Assembly: GCA_030748415.1 (NCBI GenBank) | Contig: JASMMA010000006.1 | Location: 30,978-94,977, forward strand | Origin: Planctomycetota bacterium | Lineage (GTDB): Bacteria; Planctomycetota; UBA1135 | Direction: 5' to 3' | DNA: 64,000 bases | Part shown: piece after piece, positions 28,223 to 37,778 of the stretch | Layout: every line of letters starts with the position of its first letter | Numbering within the stretch: position 1 is the stretch's first letter | Notes under the pieces: generated by a model | What the model saw: only the letters and a program-made list of their open reading frames with translations | Databases searched by the model: none | Told to the model about the DNA's origin: nothing | Made by a program: the position numbers and the translations under genes

Positions 28223-29412
28223 GCTCATCCATCCGCGACCGCGAAGATGTTCTTCGAAAAGAATACGACGCTGATGGAGTTGCTGAAAACTACGCAGGTC
28301 CTCGCTGGGAAGGAACTCAACATGCCCGCCGTACACATCGATTGGAGCATACAGCGGTCAAGCACTTCCTTGAAGCCTCAGGTCCGTTAAGCGTGGTTCT
28401 AGATTTGCCTTGCGGAACGGGTAGATTTGGCCGATTACTCAAGCTGCATTCACCGAAGGTTTTGCAAATGGATCAATCCGCAGCGATGTTAGGAAAAGTG
28501 AGCGGTCCTCGAGGACAGGCTGCCGTTTCGAAAATTCCACTCGCATCCGACTCAGTGGACGTGGCTTTCTCATTCCGGCTTTTGCATCACTTTCGAGAGT
28601 CCTTTCAAAGAAGCGAGGCCCTAGCAGAGTTGGCTCGCGTGAGTCGCAGGTGGGTGATAGGTACTTATTTCGATAGGGATAGTTTTCAAGCATTGCGGCA
28701 CAGGATGCGTGGAAAGAAAAGGAATCGCTTTCCTCAATCGAAACAGTCCTTCCATAACGAGGCCGAACTCGCTGGATTAAAGGTTGTCGAAGAGTCGTAT
28801 GTTGCCCGAGGTGTTAGCGAACAGGTCGTTGTATTGTTGGAAAAAACGGAGTGTTCCCAAGGGGTTTTTGAAGTAATTAAAAAGACCGAGACTTCTTCGG
28901 TCGAGTGTCGCAATTTGGCCGATGGTTGTTCCGTTTTTGTGAAGCGTTATACCTTTCCAAAAATGCTCCGCCGGTTGGAAGCGGCATTTCGCCATACATG
29001 GAGGGGCCCTTCCCGTGCAGAGCGAGAGTTTTTTAACCTCCAGCGCTTGCGTGAGGCTGGAATTCCCACCGTACGCCCACTGAGCTTCTGGGTTAAGCGG
29101 GATTCCCTTGGGTTTGTCCGAGATAGTTGGGTCGCAACGGAAGCCCATGATTCTCCCGACTTAGAGGCTTATCTTCATTCTGGGCGAAAACCATCGAAGA
29201 ATTTTATTCAAGCACTGGAAGAAAGTGTTGCGGAAATCTCTAATGCTGGTGTTCTCTACCGTGGATTATTGGCGCGCAATGTCCTTGTCACGGACGAGGG
29301 TCCAGTTTGGTTAGATCCCGCAAAGGCAGTGTTCGCGAAGCAATCCCAATCGATTACATCCGCCAACGAAAAAGAATTCCGCAAGGAGCTTTGGCGGCTC
29401 GGTTTGGCTTAG
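28219..29412 (+). CDS. SAM methyltransferase fused to a WaaP/KdkA-like pseudokinase
   Basis: 397 residues from GTG 28219, which overlaps the radical SAM stop (GTGA). Residues about 30-190 form a class I methyltransferase (VVLDLPCGTGRFGRLL, then AFSFRLLHHF). From about 220 the sequence resembles lipopolysaccharide-core kinases: SVFVKRYTFPKMLRRLEAAF, GPSRAEREFFNLQRLREAGI and VLYRGLLARNVLV (near residue 347). The position of the catalytic HRD Asp reads YRG, and the metal site reads WLDPAKA. Phosphotransfer is therefore doubtful. The last 4 bp overlap the convergent etfA. Confidence 0.7.
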   Translation: MSSSIRDREDVLRKEYDADGVAENYAGPRWEGTQHARRTHRLEHTAVKHFLEASGPLSVVLDLPCGTGRFGRLLKLHSPKVLQMDQSAAMLGKVSGPRGQAAVSKIPLASDSVDVAFSFRLLHHFRESFQRSEALAELARVSRRWVIGTYFDRDSFQALRHRMRGKKRNRFPQSKQSFHNEAELAGLKVVEESYVARGVSEQVVVLLEKTECSQGVFEVIKKTETSSVECRNLADGCSVFVKRYTFPKMLRRLEAAFRHTWRGPSRAEREFFNLQRLREAGIPTVRPLSFWVKRDSLGFVRDSWVATEAHDSPDLEAYLHSGRKPSKNFIQALEESVAEISNAGVLYRGLLARNVLVTDEGPVWLDPAKAVFAKQSQSITSANEKEFRKELWRLGLA

Positions 29413-30338
29413 AGGGCGTCAGCGAGTGCAGGGAGTACTTCTTCCACTTCTCCAACAATCCCAAAGGTTGCGTGTTGGAAGATGGGGGCGTCGGCGTCTT
29501 TGTTAATTGCAACGATGCACTTTGAAGAAGACATGCCTGCAAGGTGTTGGATGGCTCCACTAATGCCGCACGCGATGTAAAGGTCGGGTGAAACAGTTTT
29601 ACCTGTTTGGCCCACCTGCTCACCATGTGGGCGCCAACCAGAATCCACAACGGCACGGGACGCGCCAAGGGCTGCACCATCGAGCTTGTCCGCAATTGCT
29701 TCGAGAAGGTTCCAGTTTGCTGCGTCGCCCATTCCTCGGCCACCGGCAACGACTCGGTTTGCTTCAGAAACATCAGGACGGTCCCCGGACTTGGCGGCGA
29801 CTCCTTGAACGGAGGCCTTCCCACTTTCAGCGGCACATGTTTCAATTACAGCATTGGTGTCGCGGTTTGCGGGGGCGAAGTGGTTTCCGCGAAGAGAAGC
29901 TACAGGAAGGCCGTTCACCTTTAGCTTAAGGAGTGCTTTTCCACCGTAAATAGGGCGAGTGAAAGTGAGACCATCAGAACTTGTTTCCATTGCGATGCAG
30001 TCCGCAGCAAATCCGGTATCCAAAGCGGCGGCAATTCGAGCAGTAAGGTCGCGGCCACGAGCGGTTGCCATAAGGAAGACAGCACCCGCTTCGCATTCTT
30101 GGGCAACGCGCGCAATTGTGGCAGCTGCGCCATCGCTGGAGTGGCATGTCGCGTCGGCGACGAGAATGCGATCTGCTCCTGCAGAACCCAATGAGGCTCC
30201 ATCGAGTTCAGCTTGTTCCGTTGCAAGGGCGGTCACGGTTCCGCCGTTGGCAGCTAAGTGAGCAGCACCGAGGGCTTCGAGAGAGGCGGGGCGCAGGGCG
30301 CCGTCGCGAGTTTCAAGTACGACAAGAATGTTGGACAT
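29409..30338 (-). CDS. etfA: Electron transfer flavoprotein subunit alpha
   Basis: 309 residues. The C-terminal FAD domain signatures are present ([79 protein letters not shown]). The second of two adjacent ATGs (30341 and 30338) is chosen because AGGAG lies 6 nt upstream of it. This is one of few clear Shine-Dalgarno sites here, and it is merged with the etfB stop (TAGGAG). EtfAB passes electrons from acyl-CoA and other dehydrogenases to the quinone pool. ETF-QO is not in the window. Confidence 0.95.
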   Translation of the reverse strand: MSNILVVLETRDGALRPASLEALGAAHLAANGGTVTALATEQAELDGASLGSAGADRILVADATCHSSDGAAATIARVAQECEAGAVFLMATARGRDLTARIAAALDTGFAADCIAMETSSDGLTFTRPIYGGKALLKLKVNGLPVASLRGNHFAPANRDTNAVIETCAAESGKASVQGVAAKSGDRPDVSEANRVVAGGRGMGDAANWNLLEAIADKLDGAALGASRAVVDSGWRPHGEQVGQTGKTVSPDLYIACGISGAIQHLAGMSSSKCIVAINKDADAPIFQHATFGIVGEVEEVLPALADAL

Positions 30339-30347
30339 CATGAACTC

Positions 30348-31103
30348 CTAAAGAACTTTTGCCTCGTTGCGAAGTGCGTCAACCAGATCAGGGACTGCAG
30401 CGGCACCTTCACCAATGATGCGGCCGGGTTTGCGGTCGGCTGGAAGTTCCATACTGAGAACTTCAACGGCCGGGTTTGTTGAATCTACCGCTACGATATC
30501 AAGTGGTTTTTTCTTGGCCTGCATGATTCCTTTGAGGCTTGCATAACGGGGCTCGTTGAGTCCCTTTTGGCAAGTGATGGCACAAGGGAGTGGGGCTTCG
30601 ACGGTTTCAACACCACCCTCAACTTCACGCTGACAAGTAAGCTTGCCGTCGGAAACAACCATGTCCACTACTTCCGTGATGCATGGGACGCCGAGAAGGG
30701 TTGCGACTGCAGGACCCACGCCATGCTGATCACGATCAACGGCCTGTTTGCCAAAGAAAAGCATGTCGAAAGGCTTGCCTTCGACTGCAGCGGCAAGGGC
30801 GCGCGCAGTAGTGATTCCATCGGCATCGGCAGCTCCTTCGGATTGAAGAAGAGTGGCGGAGTCAGCGCCCATAGCTAAAACTGTCCGAAGTTCCTTCTGA
30901 GAGTCCGAAGCTCCGAAGCAGATGGCAGAAACCGAGCCGGCACCGGCCGCTTCTTTTTGCTTTAGGGCTTCCTCGACGGCGAACTCGTCGTAGGGGTTGA
31001 GGATGAATTCGACCCCTGTGGGGTCGATGGAATTCCCCTCGCCGCTTACCCGAACGCGGGTCGTGGTCGAGGGCACTCTTTTGACAAATACGATGCTTTC
31101 CAA
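30348..31103 (-). CDS. etfB: Electron transfer flavoprotein subunit beta
   Basis: 251 residues starting at TTG. Typical EtfB features: IVFVKRVPSTTTRVRV, INPYDEFAVEEAL-like FILNPYDEFAVEEALK, LFFGKQAVDRDQHGVGP (AMP-binding) and LPCAITCQKGLNEPRYASLKGIMQAKKKPL, the conserved recognition loop. An AGGA lies 8 nt upstream of the TTG. TAAACT further upstream may be the -10, giving a leader of about 20-25 nt. It is first in a two-gene operon with etfA. Confidence 0.95.
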   Translation of the reverse strand: MESIVFVKRVPSTTTRVRVSGEGNSIDPTGVEFILNPYDEFAVEEALKQKEAAGAGSVSAICFGASDSQKELRTVLAMGADSATLLQSEGAADADGITTARALAAAVEGKPFDMLFFGKQAVDRDQHGVGPAVATLLGVPCITEVVDMVVSDGKLTCQREVEGGVETVEAPLPCAITCQKGLNEPRYASLKGIMQAKKKPLDIVAVDSTNPAVEVLSMELPADRKPGRIIGEGAAAVPDLVDALRNEAKVL

Positions 31104-31151
31104 GGGTTTTCCTGGTTTGAGGGGCAGTAGTTTAGCGAGGCCGCCCCTTTA

Positions 31152-31316
31152 GACACTGACCTAATCTGGTGGGTCACCTCTAGTCCTAAGGCATTTGCTG
31201 GAAAGAGACTAGGCACTTGTTTTGGGCAGGGCCTAGCCCGGACAGAAAAATGACCCTAAATATATTTATCAGAAAGAGTTAGCCAGGAGGGTGCCCCACC
31301 GGATTAGGTCAGTGTC
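31152..31316 (-). repeat. Long inverted-repeat element, family 2, copy 2
   Basis: 165 bp with 25-bp arms (GACACTGACCTAATC on one side, GATTAGGTCAGTGTC on the other; 23 of 25 positions match and one difference is a G-T wobble). Read on the minus strand its interior aligns with copy 1 (TTAGGGTCA core, then a GC-rich hairpin). It fills the space between the etfB start and the lptB stop codon, which begins at the next base (31317). Confidence 0.8.
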
Positions 31317-32072
31317 CTAGTTGCTCAACTCAAAGTTTGAGCCCAAATACACCTTCCGGACCTGCTCATTTGAGACAAGCTCCTGGGGAGTTCCCTCCGC
31401 CAGCACCTTTCCCTCCGCCAGAATGTAGGCCCGGTCCGTGATATGCAGAGTTTCCCGGACATTGTGGTCCGTCAGGAGAATCGCAATCCCTTTCCCCTTC
31501 AAACTCTTCAAAATCCCCTGGATTTCCTCAACCGCAACCGGATCGACACCCGAAAAAGGCTCATCAAGCAAAAGGAGGCTCGGTTCAGTTGCCAAAGCAC
31601 GAGCAATCTCCAATCTCCGTCGTTCCCCACCGGACAACACCTCGCCAAGGCTCTTGCGAATATGAACGAGTCCAAATTCGGCCAACAACTCCTCACAGCG
31701 TTGCTCGCGTTCAGTTTTCTGGAGTCGGGTCAATTCCAGAATGCCGAGCAGGTTGTCCTCAACAGACAAGCGCCGAAAAACGGAGGCCTCTTGAGCCAAG
31801 TAGCCCAACCCCAACTTTGCACGCTTGTAAATAGGAAGAGTGGTGACCTCATGACCCCTCAGGAAAATCTGGCCAGCATCAGGGCGCTCCATTCCCATAC
31901 ACATTCGAAAGGTCGTAGTTTTCCCAGCACCATTTGGCCCTAGCAAACCAACAAACTCGCCTTCGTGAACTTGGATAGAAACGCCATCCACAACCTTGCG
32001 TCCCTTGAATGACTTGTCCAGCGCACTCGTGTTCAATAAACCCAATCCGCCGTCTTGCGTAAGTGAATTCAT
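31317..32072 (-). CDS. lptB: ABC transporter ATPase, LptB type
   Basis: 251 residues from ATG 32072, which overlaps the lepB stop (ATGA). Walker A GPNGAGKTTTF, Q-loop YLAQEASVFRRLSVEDN, signature LSGGERRRLEIARAL, Walker B LLLLDEPFSGVDP and switch His in LLTDHNVRETL. These match LptB, the ATPase that powers lipopolysaccharide extraction from the inner membrane with LptFG. LptA and LptC are not in the window. An in-frame upstream start at 32102 is rejected because of the coupling. Confidence 0.9.
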   Translation of the reverse strand: MNSLTQDGGLGLLNTSALDKSFKGRKVVDGVSIQVHEGEFVGLLGPNGAGKTTTFRMCMGMERPDAGQIFLRGHEVTTLPIYKRAKLGLGYLAQEASVFRRLSVEDNLLGILELTRLQKTEREQRCEELLAEFGLVHIRKSLGEVLSGGERRRLEIARALATEPSLLLLDEPFSGVDPVAVEEIQGILKSLKGKGIAILLTDHNVRETLHITDRAYILAEGKVLAEGTPQELVSNEQVRKVYLGSNFELSN

Positions 32073-33481
32073 CGAACGAATCCCACGCGGAGGGTAGGCC
32101 ACAAGGGCATAAAAACGGCAAGCGCACGACCCATTAAGTGCTCCCTTGGAACTAGAGGCGAGTGAACCCGCTCATCGCGCGCGATGGAATCTTTCGGAAC
32201 AAGGAACTGCTCCCCGGTTAGATCACGGAAGGTCATCACATTGCGTCCTACATTCCAACGCGGGTTGTCAAAATTTGGATCACTTCCGCTATGGAAGTTA
32301 TCCCCGCGCAAGCTGTGCCGTCCATCAACGGGGGGATCCAACTCTAACTCCCGCGCTTCCCAGTCTCGACTATCATGAGAGTTTTGAGTATTGTCACCCA
32401 TCATGAAGTAGTTTCCTTCAGGAATGGTGAAGTAAGGGGCTCCGCCGCCGCGCAACGGGGGGAGGTAGTGAATGTCGCGGAAAATTTTGGGCGGCATCAC
32501 ACTCCAGCCACCACTTTGGGCCGTGAAGCGAATCCTATTCATAGTCGCTTGCTGAGCTTCAAGCTCTAAGTTCAAAGCATATGCCCAGTGTTGGCCACCA
32601 GAGTGAACGGATACATGAAGACGGTGATCCCAGAAGGCTATTTCTACTTCAACATTTTCTCCCGCGGCTAGAGAAGAAGACCCTGTAATAACTTCTCCAT
32701 CTGGAGAATGGAGAATAATGCTTTCTTCTTTCTGAGAATCCAAAAGAAGCCTAATAGGAAATGGTCCGGCATCCAATCGGATTTCCAAAGGGCCCGCAGA
32801 ATTATCAGGAATGAAAGTGCTTTCCAGTTTCAAGTCAGACACAACATTCCGCGAACGAACTCCTGCGCCTGTAACCGGAATCCTCCAATGAATTGAGTCG
32901 GGGAAGCCATCTCGATAATCATCATGGAATATTTTTGTTGTTTGAATCGACCGCCGGCCTCCAAGTTTCATCAAACCATCCTTTCCGGGGCTTTGGTTCC
33001 CTGTTTCCCAACCCATCCAACGAGTTTCATCCGAGCCAGGAACAGGCCAGCAGGATTTCCAGAGAGTTGCTTGTAAATCGTCAGGCTTTCGCTCGATGGT
33101 GTACTCTTCGGATGCATCTTTTCGTGTCCAAATATCACCATTTAAAATTGCCAAATCTTCTCCCGGCATTCCGACCATGCGCTTTACATAGTTTTGATGA
33201 GCCAAAAGGGGGTAGCGAAACACAACGACCTCCCAGCGATTGGGCTCCCGCAACCACCACGAAATTTTGTCCACCAAAACCCGGTCATGGACGCTCCCGT
33301 TGGGGATTTGTCGGTCCGGGTCAATTAACTGGGTGCCCATCAAAGTCGGCATCATGGAGCCAGTTGGAATCTGATAAGCCTCCACTGCAAAGACCTTGAG
33401 CCCCAGGGCCATCACGATGGCGAAAATCACAACTTCAATCGAGTCGCGGAAGGGGTGCTTGGATTTTTCTTTTTTGGCCAT
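32069..33481 (-). CDS. lepB: Signal peptidase I with a large internal insert
   Basis: 470 residues, much longer than typical bacterial LepB. One N-terminal membrane helix (about 14-33) is followed by the catalytic Ser42 in YQIPTGSMMPTL and Lys100 in NYVKRMVGMPGEDL. The conserved MMGDNTQNSHDSRDWE box comes only near residue 372. Between about 120 and 350 is a beta-rich insert (SSLAAGENVEVEIAFWDHRL, MNRIRFTAQSGGWSV) that resembles a jelly-roll lectin-like domain. It cleaves signal peptides outside the membrane. The insert may contact substrate or wall. Confidence 0.9.
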   Translation of the reverse strand: MAKKEKSKHPFRDSIEVVIFAIVMALGLKVFAVEAYQIPTGSMMPTLMGTQLIDPDRQIPNGSVHDRVLVDKISWWLREPNRWEVVVFRYPLLAHQNYVKRMVGMPGEDLAILNGDIWTRKDASEEYTIERKPDDLQATLWKSCWPVPGSDETRWMGWETGNQSPGKDGLMKLGGRRSIQTTKIFHDDYRDGFPDSIHWRIPVTGAGVRSRNVVSDLKLESTFIPDNSAGPLEIRLDAGPFPIRLLLDSQKEESIILHSPDGEVITGSSSLAAGENVEVEIAFWDHRLHVSVHSGGQHWAYALNLELEAQQATMNRIRFTAQSGGWSVMPPKIFRDIHYLPPLRGGGAPYFTIPEGNYFMMGDNTQNSHDSRDWEARELELDPPVDGRHSLRGDNFHSGSDPNFDNPRWNVGRNVMTFRDLTGEQFLVPKDSIARDERVHSPLVPREHLMGRALAVFMPLWPTLRVGFVR

Positions 33482-33498
33482 GCTGAGGCCTGACTACT

Positions 33499-35307
33499 TT
33501 ACTCTTCCTGGGAGAGAACTGCGAGGAAGGCCTTCTGTGGAACTTCCACATTTCCGATGGACTTCATCCGCTTTTTGCCCTCCTTTTGCTTCTGGAGGAG
33601 CTTTCTCTTTCTGCTTACGTCTCCACCGTAGCATTTGGCAGTCACATTTTTGGCCAATGCACGAATGGACTCGCGGGCAATAATTTTGCCCCCAATTGCG
33701 GCCTGAAGGGCCACTTCAAATTGATGGCGTGGGATTTCCTTCCTAAGTTTGCGCAATACTGCCCGGCCGCGCCGCTCAGCAGTGTCTTGATGGCAAATAA
33801 CGGATAAGGCATCCGCCTCAGTCCCCGAAATTAAGAACCTCACCCGAACCAACTTGCTAGCTTCAAATACAGGCTCTTCATAGTTCATGGTGCCATACCC
33901 TTTTGTCCCGGATTTCAATCGATCGTAAAAATCGAAAATAATCTCCGAAAGAGGGAGAGCCCAAGTGAGCATAACTCGCGAAGCTGACAAATGTTCCTGC
34001 CGCATAAAGGTGCCTCGTCGATCGGAACAAAGTGACATGACGGCACCAATCGATTCGGTGGGTACCAAAATGTGAGTCACAACTTTGGGTTCCCGCAGTT
34101 CGGTGAATTGAGTGGGGTCGGGAAGGTCGCCAGGGGAGTGGATGACCAAAGACTCGCCATCATTCAAGATGACTTCATACGGAACTGTTGGGGCAGTTTG
34201 AACAATATCAATCCCAGACTCGCGCTCCAACCGCTCTTGAACAATCTCCATGTGCAACAAACCCAAAAAGCCACAACGGAAACCGAAACCTAAAGCATCC
34301 GAAGACTCGGGTTCAAAAATGATGCTGGAGTCATTAAGCTTCAAAGTGATAAGAGCTGCGCGTAAGTTCTCAAAGTCGCCCGAGTTGGTGGGGTAGATGC
34401 CGCACCAAACCATGGGCTGGGGTTCGCGATACCCTTCAAGCGCTTTCGCTCGCTCACCCTTTTGAATCGTAATCGTGTCTCCTACGCGCACATCTTCAAG
34501 GCGCTTGATATTGGAGATGAGGTAGCCCACTTCTCCAGCCCCCAAGCTTTTTTGCGGGACAGGCTTCGGAGTGAATTTGCCAAGCTCCAAAACTTCATAG
34601 TCGGCATCGCCGCTAATCATGTGGACCATATCCCCTTTATGAATGTGGCCATCCACCATTCGCAAATAAACCACAATTCCTCGATATTCGTCGTATTTTG
34701 CATCAAAAATCAATGCGCGGAGTGGTTTGTTTCCGTCCCCCTCTGGAGGCGGGATTTGCTCAACAATTGCGCGAAGAACATTTTCGAGCCCAACACCTGT
34801 TTTTGCAGAGCAATGGATGGCTGACTCTTTTTCCAGTAAAAGAACATGCTCCATTTCTTCACCGATTTCTTCAGGCCGCGCGTGGGCAAGATCCACTTTG
34901 TTAAAGATAGGAACAACTGCCATGTCTTGGTCCATTGCGAGCATGGCGTTTGCCACGGTTTGCGCTTGGATTCCTTGCGCGGCATCAATCAGGAGAAGAG
35001 CTCCCTCACACGCTTGTAAAGATTTCTCAACTTCATAAGAAAAATCCACATGGCCGGGAGTGTCAATCAGATTGAGTAAGTATTCCTCGCCATCAAGTTC
35101 GGTTTTCAATGCAACAGCTGCCGCCTTAATGGTGATTCCGCGTTCCCTTTCCAACTCCATCGAGTCGAGCATTTGCTCGCTCGATTTTCGTTTCTCAACG
35201 GCACCCGTCATTTCCAAAAACCGATCGGCCAAGGTGGACTTGCCGTGGTCAATATGGGCAATGATGGAGAAGTTCCGGATTCGTTCCGGAGGAATGGGTT
35301 TGGACAT
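33499..35307 (-). CDS. lepA: Elongation factor 4 (LepA)
   Basis: 602 residues. GTPase motifs AHIDHGKSTLADRF, RERGITIKA, DTPGHVDFSYEV and NKVDLAHARPEE are followed by the LepA-specific C-terminal domain (ERRGRAVLRKLRKEIPRHQFEVALQAAIGGKIIARE, TAKCYGGDVSRKRKLLQKQKEGKKRMKSIG, cited here as motif names). It acts on translating ribosomes. It lies 5 nt after rdgB and 17 nt before lepB, the classic lepA-lepB pairing. Confidence 0.96.
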   Translation of the reverse strand: MSKPIPPERIRNFSIIAHIDHGKSTLADRFLEMTGAVEKRKSSEQMLDSMELERERGITIKAAAVALKTELDGEEYLLNLIDTPGHVDFSYEVEKSLQACEGALLLIDAAQGIQAQTVANAMLAMDQDMAVVPIFNKVDLAHARPEEIGEEMEHVLLLEKESAIHCSAKTGVGLENVLRAIVEQIPPPEGDGNKPLRALIFDAKYDEYRGIVVYLRMVDGHIHKGDMVHMISGDADYEVLELGKFTPKPVPQKSLGAGEVGYLISNIKRLEDVRVGDTITIQKGERAKALEGYREPQPMVWCGIYPTNSGDFENLRAALITLKLNDSSIIFEPESSDALGFGFRCGFLGLLHMEIVQERLERESGIDIVQTAPTVPYEVILNDGESLVIHSPGDLPDPTQFTELREPKVVTHILVPTESIGAVMSLCSDRRGTFMRQEHLSASRVMLTWALPLSEIIFDFYDRLKSGTKGYGTMNYEEPVFEASKLVRVRFLISGTEADALSVICHQDTAERRGRAVLRKLRKEIPRHQFEVALQAAIGGKIIARESIRALAKNVTAKCYGGDVSRKRKLLQKQKEGKKRMKSIGNVEVPQKAFLAVLSQEE

Positions 35308-35312
35308 CCTTT

Positions 35313-35954
35313 TTAGGAGGGGAGGACTTGTTCGAGGACTTTACGAAGCCGGGCGATGGCCTGGCCTCGGTGGCTGACGACGGCTTTTTCTTTGCTTGAA
35401 AGGTGGGCGAAGGTGCATCCGGAAGCCTCATGATAAAAGAGCGGGTCATATCCGAAGCCGTCGACACCGCTTGCCTCTTCAAGAATCCTGCCATCGACCG
35501 AACCTTCAACAGCGAACAAAAGTTCATCGCCATGGGCAATTGCAAGGACACACCAAAAGGAAGCTCCACGCTGATCAGGCTGGAGGTTTGCCAGCTTTTC
35601 AAGCAAGAGTGCGTTATTGGCCTCATCGCGGACCTCGCGGGGTTCGCTTTCTGGTAGGCCAGCAAATCGCGCGGAATACACGCCGGGGGCACCCTCGAGT
35701 GCATCTACGCAGAGTCCAGAGTCATCAGCAAGTGCCCAAATTCCATCACCAAGTTGAGCCTGTGCGGCATCTGATGCTGAGAAAGCCTTCTTCGTTGCAT
35801 TCTCCAAAAAGTTGTCCCGATCTTCATCGACTTCGGGAAGACCGTTTGGTAAATCCTCAGGAGACAAGATTTCCAAAGGCAGATCCGCACACATCGCACG
35901 AAGCTCAGCCAGTTTTTTTGAGTTGCCGCTAGCGAGGAGTAGTTTCTGGACCAT
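35313..35954 (-). CDS. rdgB: dITP/XTP pyrophosphatase (RdgB/HAM1)
   Basis: 213 residues from ATG 35954, chosen because [18 protein letters not shown] is the usual N-terminus. ALADDSGLCVDALEGAPGVYSARFAG and GFGYDPLFYHEASGCTFAHLSSKEKAVVSHRGQA are the substrate loops, here given as landmarks. It removes non-canonical purine triphosphates. It overlaps the end of the phosphoesterase gene by 26 bp. Confidence 0.92.
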   Translation of the reverse strand: MVQKLLLASGNSKKLAELRAMCADLPLEILSPEDLPNGLPEVDEDRDNFLENATKKAFSASDAAQAQLGDGIWALADDSGLCVDALEGAPGVYSARFAGLPESEPREVRDEANNALLLEKLANLQPDQRGASFWCVLAIAHGDELLFAVEGSVDGRILEEASGVDGFGYDPLFYHEASGCTFAHLSSKEKAVVSHRGQAIARLRKVLEQVLPS

Positions 35955-37053
35955 GTGAAGAGGGAGGCATGTTGAGGGGTTCGAAGCGGAAGGTGGGATG
36001 GTGGTTTGCAGACCATTCGCAAATGAGAATTTTAGAAGCCTCACCATTTGCGCCGAGGCCTTCCCCTGCGATGAATGTGCGAAGGCCTTGATCTTCGAAG
36101 TCAAAGCTCTGATGAATGTGCCCCGCGAAGAGAGTGGTTGCGCCCAGTTTAACTAGTTGATTTCTCAACCACCTAGCTTCCGCCCTGCGGTTTAAGGCAT
36201 GGGCATCTTCAAGGCTGCGTTCGCCAATCTGAACCCGGGGATCGGCTAAAGGGCGATGAGTCCATACAAAAAGTGGCACACCTTCTTTTCGTTGAATGCG
36301 CGAAAATCTTTCAAGAGTTTTGCCGCGTTCCCCTCCCCAGGCTGGCACCGTATCGGCAGCGGTGTCCAAGTTGAGAAACCACGCTCCATTCAATTCAAAG
36401 AAGCCATTGAGAGGGCCAAAGTGTTCCTGAAAAAACTGAATAGGGGAGTCCACATGTCCCCGAAAGTCATGGTTGCCAATTGCTGTATAAACAGGGATTG
36501 GTGATTTATTCCAAGTAATTGCAGCCGCCGGGAAGTCAGCCGCGGAATAAGAGATATCCCCCAAATGGAGAACAAAATCTGCGCCTAATTCTGCAGCCCG
36601 GCGAAATCCCCAGGCGCTTTCCCCTCGTCCACCAGTATCTCCGATGACTGCAAATCGAGTTTTTTCTCGAGTTGGGAAACGAAGTTGAACGGTTGCAGAT
36701 TCTCCGGCTGGGAGGTTTACTTCAAGACGTGCAGCGAGGTCTTCTCGAGAAATGAGAAATGGATTATTCTCAAATCGAGCTTCGGGGTGCGTGTTCTCCA
36801 ATAATACTTGGCCCCTCCAGCCTTCCTCCGAATAAAAGGAGAGGGTCGGTTCTGGAGTAAATGCACGAAGGACCACCCCTTCGGAATCCTTTCGCAAGAA
36901 GGCGCCTTCGGCAATAACTTCTAGACCGGCAACCTCGCCAGAGAAAGAAATGGGGGTGGGGTCGAACTGAAGTGGAGGAAAGCGAAGGCCGTGATCCAAG
37001 CCATGAATCAAAACCAGGGCAGCTGCAAGAACAAAGATTCCCCGTTTCTTCAA
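35929..37053 (-). CDS. Exported metallophosphoesterase (calcineurin-like)
   Basis: 374 residues starting at TTG that overlaps the rph stop (TTGA). A signal peptide or anchor (about 4-20) is followed by a beta-rich N-terminal domain reminiscent of purple acid phosphatases (to about 125). The metallophosphatase core comes next: [46 protein letters not shown] and [10 protein letters not shown]. Two-metal phosphatases of this type cleave phosphomonoesters or diesters outside the cytoplasm. No close substrate clue is seen. Confidence 0.85.
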   Translation of the reverse strand: MKKRGIFVLAAALVLIHGLDHGLRFPPLQFDPTPISFSGEVAGLEVIAEGAFLRKDSEGVVLRAFTPEPTLSFYSEEGWRGQVLLENTHPEARFENNPFLISREDLAARLEVNLPAGESATVQLRFPTREKTRFAVIGDTGGRGESAWGFRRAAELGADFVLHLGDISYSAADFPAAAITWNKSPIPVYTAIGNHDFRGHVDSPIQFFQEHFGPLNGFFELNGAWFLNLDTAADTVPAWGGERGKTLERFSRIQRKEGVPLFVWTHRPLADPRVQIGERSLEDAHALNRRAEARWLRNQLVKLGATTLFAGHIHQSFDFEDQGLRTFIAGEGLGANGEASKILICEWSANHHPTFRFEPLNMPPSSHGPETTPR

Positions 37054-37775
37054 ACGGGAATTCCGTCTTCAACGGCGGCTTTTTGCAATTGAGTCAACTG
37101 AACAACACCGTCAATGCCCAAGTCAATCAAACGATTCAAGGCTTCGCGTTCGAATGGTTCCCCTTCAGCAGTTCCTTGAACTTCAATGATTTTGCCACTA
37201 GCCGTGGCAACGATATTCATGTCAACTTCGGCCTCAAAATCTTCGCCGTAGTCCAAATCTAAAACTTCGCGGTCAGCAACAATTCCAACCGAAACCGCAG
37301 CGGGCCAATCATGCATCGGCCAATGGCGGAGCTTACCGTGGCCGCTGAGTGTTTGAAGGGCATCGTGGAGGGCAACAGCAGCGCCGGTAATACTTGCGCA
37401 ACGGGTTCCACCGTCTGCCTGTAAAACATCACAGTCCACATGAAGGGTGTGCTCTGGAAATGCGGAAAGATCCACTACCGCGCGAAGGGACCGGCCAATA
37501 AGCCTTTGAATCTCTACCGAACGACCGTCGCGCTTTTGAAATTCCCGTTTCTTGCGGCCCTCAACCGAACCCGGAAGCATGGAGTACTCAGCAGTGAGCC
37601 ATCCTTTGCCCTTGTTCTTTTGAAACATGGGCACTTTCGATATGGCGCTCACCGTGCAAAGTACCCGCGTGCGCCCACACTCCACGAGGACAGATCCTTC
37701 GGCGTTATCGGTAAAGTTCCTCGTGAAGCGTACTTCACGAAGTTGATTGTCTTGTCGTTCGTTGAATCGTTCCAT
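37050..37775 (-). CDS. rph: Ribonuclease PH
   Basis: 241 residues. RNase PH features: [74 protein letters not shown] and [17 protein letters not shown]. It trims the 3' ends of tRNA precursors with phosphate. It starts 3 nt after birA, and its stop overlaps the TTG of the phosphoesterase. The rph-rdgB linkage is common; here one gene is inserted between them. Confidence 0.95.
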   Translation of the reverse strand: MERFNERQDNQLREVRFTRNFTDNAEGSVLVECGRTRVLCTVSAISKVPMFQKNKGKGWLTAEYSMLPGSVEGRKKREFQKRDGRSVEIQRLIGRSLRAVVDLSAFPEHTLHVDCDVLQADGGTRCASITGAAVALHDALQTLSGHGKLRHWPMHDWPAAVSVGIVADREVLDLDYGEDFEAEVDMNIVATASGKIIEVQGTAEGEPFEREALNRLIDLGIDGVVQLTQLQKAAVEDGIPV

Positions 37776-37778
37776 GTA

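Noticed and set aside
35955..36104. Upstream start for RdgB
   Set aside because: The family N-terminus ([11 protein letters not shown]) begins right after ATG 35954, and the extension reads through the phosphoesterase gene.
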